A DNA stretch of 64,000 nt. Origin: FEB-12 sp964503315. Its GTDB lineage: Bacteria > Zixibacteria > MSB-5A5 > GN15 > FEB-12. Each line of letters begins with the position of its first letter. Position 1 is the first letter of the stretch. Where the stretch lies: assembly GCA_964503315.1 (NCBI GenBank), contig CAZCZL010000005.1, positions 62,001 to 126,000 on the forward strand, read 5' to 3'. The position numbers were made by a program, and so were the translations under genes. Shown piece by piece: positions 62,288 through 64,000 of the stretch. Under the pieces are notes generated by a model that saw only the letters and a program-made list of their open reading frames with translations, had not been told where the DNA came from and searched no databases.

Positions 62288-63100
62288 GTGAAGGTCAGTA
62301 TCATTCAGTTTGCGCCGCACTTGGCTAATCTTGAGGCCACGCTCAAGGATCTCGACCGGCTCATGCCTCAAGTGGCCGACTCAGACCTGATCGTTCTGCC
62401 GGAACTCTGTAACTCCGGCTACAATTTCACCTCACAGGAACAAGCGAGGGCAAGTGCGGAGACTGTTACCGATAGCCGCTTTGTCCGCTACCTCCATGCG
62501 TTCGCCCGGCAGCATGGCTGCGCCATAGTCAGCGGCCTGAACGAGCGCGACGGTGAATTTCTATACAACTCCGCGGTGCTGGTCACGCGCGATGGCCTGG
62601 TCGGCAAGTATCGCAAACTGCATCTCTATCTAAACGAAAAGGACTTCTTCCAGCCCGGAAATGTGGGCGCGCCCGTGTTTGAGGTCAACGGCGTCAAGAT
62701 CGGCATGCTCGTCTGCTTTGACTGGTGGTTCGCCGAGGTCTGGCGGCTTCTCGCTCTCAAAGGCGCGGATATTATCTGCCATCCTTCAAACCTAGTCATA
62801 CCCGGCAAATGTCAACGCGCCGTACCAATTCACGCCATGACCAACAAGGTTTGGGTCGTAACAGCAAACCGCATCGGTATGGAAGGAGATCTTTACTTCA
62901 CCGGCCTTTCAGTAGTCTGCGACCCGAAGGGAAATACCATGCTCACTGGCCCGGAGAGAGAAGAAGCAGTGCTGGCAGTTGAAATCGATCCATTTGAGGC
63001 CCGTAACAAACAGGTCAACTCGCGCAACGATCTGTTCGAGGATCGTCGACCAGATATATACGCGCCGATCGTCTCAACAGAAAAGAGGACAACGAAGTGA
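62288..63100 (+). CDS. Nitrilase-superfamily (carbon-nitrogen) hydrolase
   Basis: 270 residues. The catalytic triad is visible: E39 in LPELCNSGY, K110 in KYRKLHLY and C143 in MLVCFDWWF. Members hydrolyse amides or nitriles; this short stand-alone form resembles omega-amidase/N-carbamoylputrescine amidase types, but substrate is not determined by sequence. The start is a GTG at 62288 with GAGGA about 8 bases upstream. The stop overlaps the start of the alkyltransferase-like gene by 4 bp (GTGA). Confidence 0.9.
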   Translation: MKVSIIQFAPHLANLEATLKDLDRLMPQVADSDLIVLPELCNSGYNFTSQEQARASAETVTDSRFVRYLHAFARQHGCAIVSGLNERDGEFLYNSAVLVTRDGLVGKYRKLHLYLNEKDFFQPGNVGAPVFEVNGVKIGMLVCFDWWFAEVWRLLALKGADIICHPSNLVIPGKCQRAVPIHAMTNKVWVVTANRIGMEGDLYFTGLSVVCDPKGNTMLTGPEREEAVLAVEIDPFEARNKQVNSRNDLFEDRRPDIYAPIVSTEKRTTK

Positions 63101-63456
63101 CTAAGTCGCCGGTGGTGACCGCCATCTGCAGAGCGATCCGCAAGATCCCGCGTGGCAAAGTAGCGACGTATGGACAGATCGCGGCGCTGGCCGGGAATCC
63201 GCGCGACCCGCGTTCGGTCGGATGGGTTTTGCATGGCTGTACTAATTCGGAAAAACTCCCCTGGTTTCGCGTCATCAATCGCGAAGGGAAGATATCCCTG
63301 CCCCGCGGTGAAGGATACGAACTGCAGCGTGCGCTTCTCGAAGGAGAGGGGATCACATTCGATTTCCGCGACCGGATCGACTTGAAGAAGTTTCAATGGC
63401 AACCCAAGCCTGTTACTGCGAAGAAAGTCACTACTAAACGCCGCACGACAAAGTAG
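63097..63456 (+). CDS. Alkyltransferase-like protein (ATL, MGMT-fold without the active cysteine)
   Basis: 119 residues, the size of the MGMT DNA-binding domain alone. IPRGKVATYGQIAALAG and RSVGWVLHGC match MGMT, but the PCHR active site reads PWFR (W56 in place of Cys), the hallmark of ATL proteins. ATLs bind alkyl-guanine lesions and hand them to nucleotide excision repair instead of removing the alkyl group. The C-terminus is a Lys/Arg/Thr-rich tail. Overlap with the nitrilase gene suggests co-translation. Confidence 0.9.
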   Translation: MTKSPVVTAICRAIRKIPRGKVATYGQIAALAGNPRDPRSVGWVLHGCTNSEKLPWFRVINREGKISLPRGEGYELQRALLEGEGITFDFRDRIDLKKFQWQPKPVTAKKVTTKRRTTK

Positions 63457-63488
63457 CGTCGCTCAGCGCTTTCCATTACATTAAGCCG

Positions 63489-64000
63489 ATGACTCAGTCC
63501 ACTCAGCCAGTCTCACGCGCCAAACAGCTCTGGGCCGACACCGGCCTTTTCTACGCCGCCCTCATCTGGGGAACAACATTTGTCATCGTGAAATCCGCGC
63601 TGTCTGGTGTCGATGCTGTCACGATGGTCGGCTACCGCTTTCTGATCGCCGGCTCGGTGTTGCTTGTCTACCTCTTGATAAAACGTCAGCCTATCTTACC
63701 GAATTTCAAGCAAGGGCTGTTTCTGGCGGTTGTTCTCTGGACACTGTATGTCACACAGACGATCGGCCTTAATTACACATCAGCTTCGAACTCGGGTTTC
63801 ATTACCGGCCTGTTTGTGTTGTGGGTGCCGGTCTTTCTCGTGATGCTCTTCCGTCGCAAACCGAATGTAATGGAGATAGTAGCATCGCTGGTTTCACTTG
63901 TTGGCCTCTGGATCCTGACCGGCGGGTTGAAAGAGATCAATATCGGCGACCTGCTGACGATAATCGCATCCATGGCGTATGCGCTCCACCTGCTTCTCTC
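63489..64000 (+). CDS. EamA/DMT-family transporter (3' truncated by the window end)
   Basis: Starting at ATG 63489, 170 codons are visible. GLFYAALIWGTTFVIVKSAL is the first EamA helix, GYRFLIAGSVLLVYLLI the second, and the LNYTSASNSGFITGLFVLWVPV motif is typical of drug/metabolite transporters. About five of an expected ten helices are in the window. It follows the alkyltransferase-like gene by 32 bases, so it may belong to the same unit. Confidence 0.88.
   Translation, partial: MTQSTQPVSRAKQLWADTGLFYAALIWGTTFVIVKSALSGVDAVTMVGYRFLIAGSVLLVYLLIKRQPILPNFKQGLFLAVVLWTLYVTQTIGLNYTSASNSGFITGLFVLWVPVFLVMLFRRKPNVMEIVASLVSLVGLWILTGGLKEINIGDLLTIIASMAYALHLLL

Overview
The window is a stretch of bacterial chromosome (moderate GC, tightly packed genes) with no rRNA, tRNA, CRISPR array, transposase or prophage that I can see. 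Several traits point to the Fibrobacterota-Chlorobiota-Bacteroidota (FCB) superphylum, most likely a candidate phylum such as Zixibacteria. Large secreted proteins end in a type IX-like sorting domain with the NYPNPFNP motif, some surface proteins carry dockerin-like repeats, and IleRS is the Bacteroidetes-like long form with a GIHH version of the HIGH motif. The phylum is inference; the motifs are seen directly.

Layout. 1-1.7 kb: 3' end of a cohesin/dockerin-like surface protein. 2-6.2 kb (-): ileS, a DksA/TraR zinc-finger gene and lspA. 6.4-11.2 kb (+): two tandem paralogous lipoproteins, alr, rex (consensus promoter with an adjacent Rex operator) and a TPR protein. 11.2-17.9 kb (-): a RiPP-type biosynthetic operon, the highlight of the window. 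18-24.3 kb (-): a giant hybrid histidine kinase and a CDF metal transporter. 24.3-26.2 kb (-): rtcB and archease. 26.4-27.1 kb (+): a YjdF-like membrane protein. 27.2-33.7 kb (-): two secreted proteins with six C-type-lectin-like domains between them. 34-36 kb (+): a deacetylase-like protein and a UPF0104-type membrane protein. 36.1-39.5 kb (+): an Rrf2 regulator, a hemerythrin and a quinol NO reductase. 39.6-44.5 kb (-): a heavy-metal RND efflux operon. 44.6-46.1 kb (-): rsgA with two unlisted small ORFs and an attenuator-like terminator upstream. 46.2-46.8 kb (+): a lipoprotein flanked by REP-like palindromes. 46.9-56.8 kb (-): a nine-gene heme operon, hemA-C-D-B-L-E-N-H-Y. 57.4-59.4 kb (+): an OPT-family transporter. 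59.4-62.1 kb (-): a 40-residue membrane protein and a membrane-anchored spermidine-synthase-like protein. 62.3-64 kb (+): a nitrilase-family hydrolase, an alkyltransferase-like protein and the start of an EamA transporter.

The RiPP operon reads, from its promoter at about 17.9 kb leftwards: an unknown 101-residue ORF; three intact precursor peptides of 36, 33 and 39 residues plus a degenerate fourth; two SPASM radical SAM proteins; a B12-binding radical SAM protein; and an ABC exporter. The precursors are too short for ordinary gene calling. All three start with MIYLIDP, keep VG at residues 10-11 and C14, carry a variable Cys-bearing centre, and converge on PLYG(V/T)P near the C-terminus. Genes from the first SPASM protein to the exporter overlap one another by 4-26 bp. 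I recognise no named family with this precursor architecture.

The other regulated systems look built for fluctuating oxygen. Rex senses NADH/NAD+. The Rrf2-hemerythrin-NOR cluster carries the same 24-bp element in front of both the regulator and the hemerythrin-NOR pair, and probably handles nitric oxide. The heme operon combines an oxygen-independent HemN with a HemY-type oxidase.
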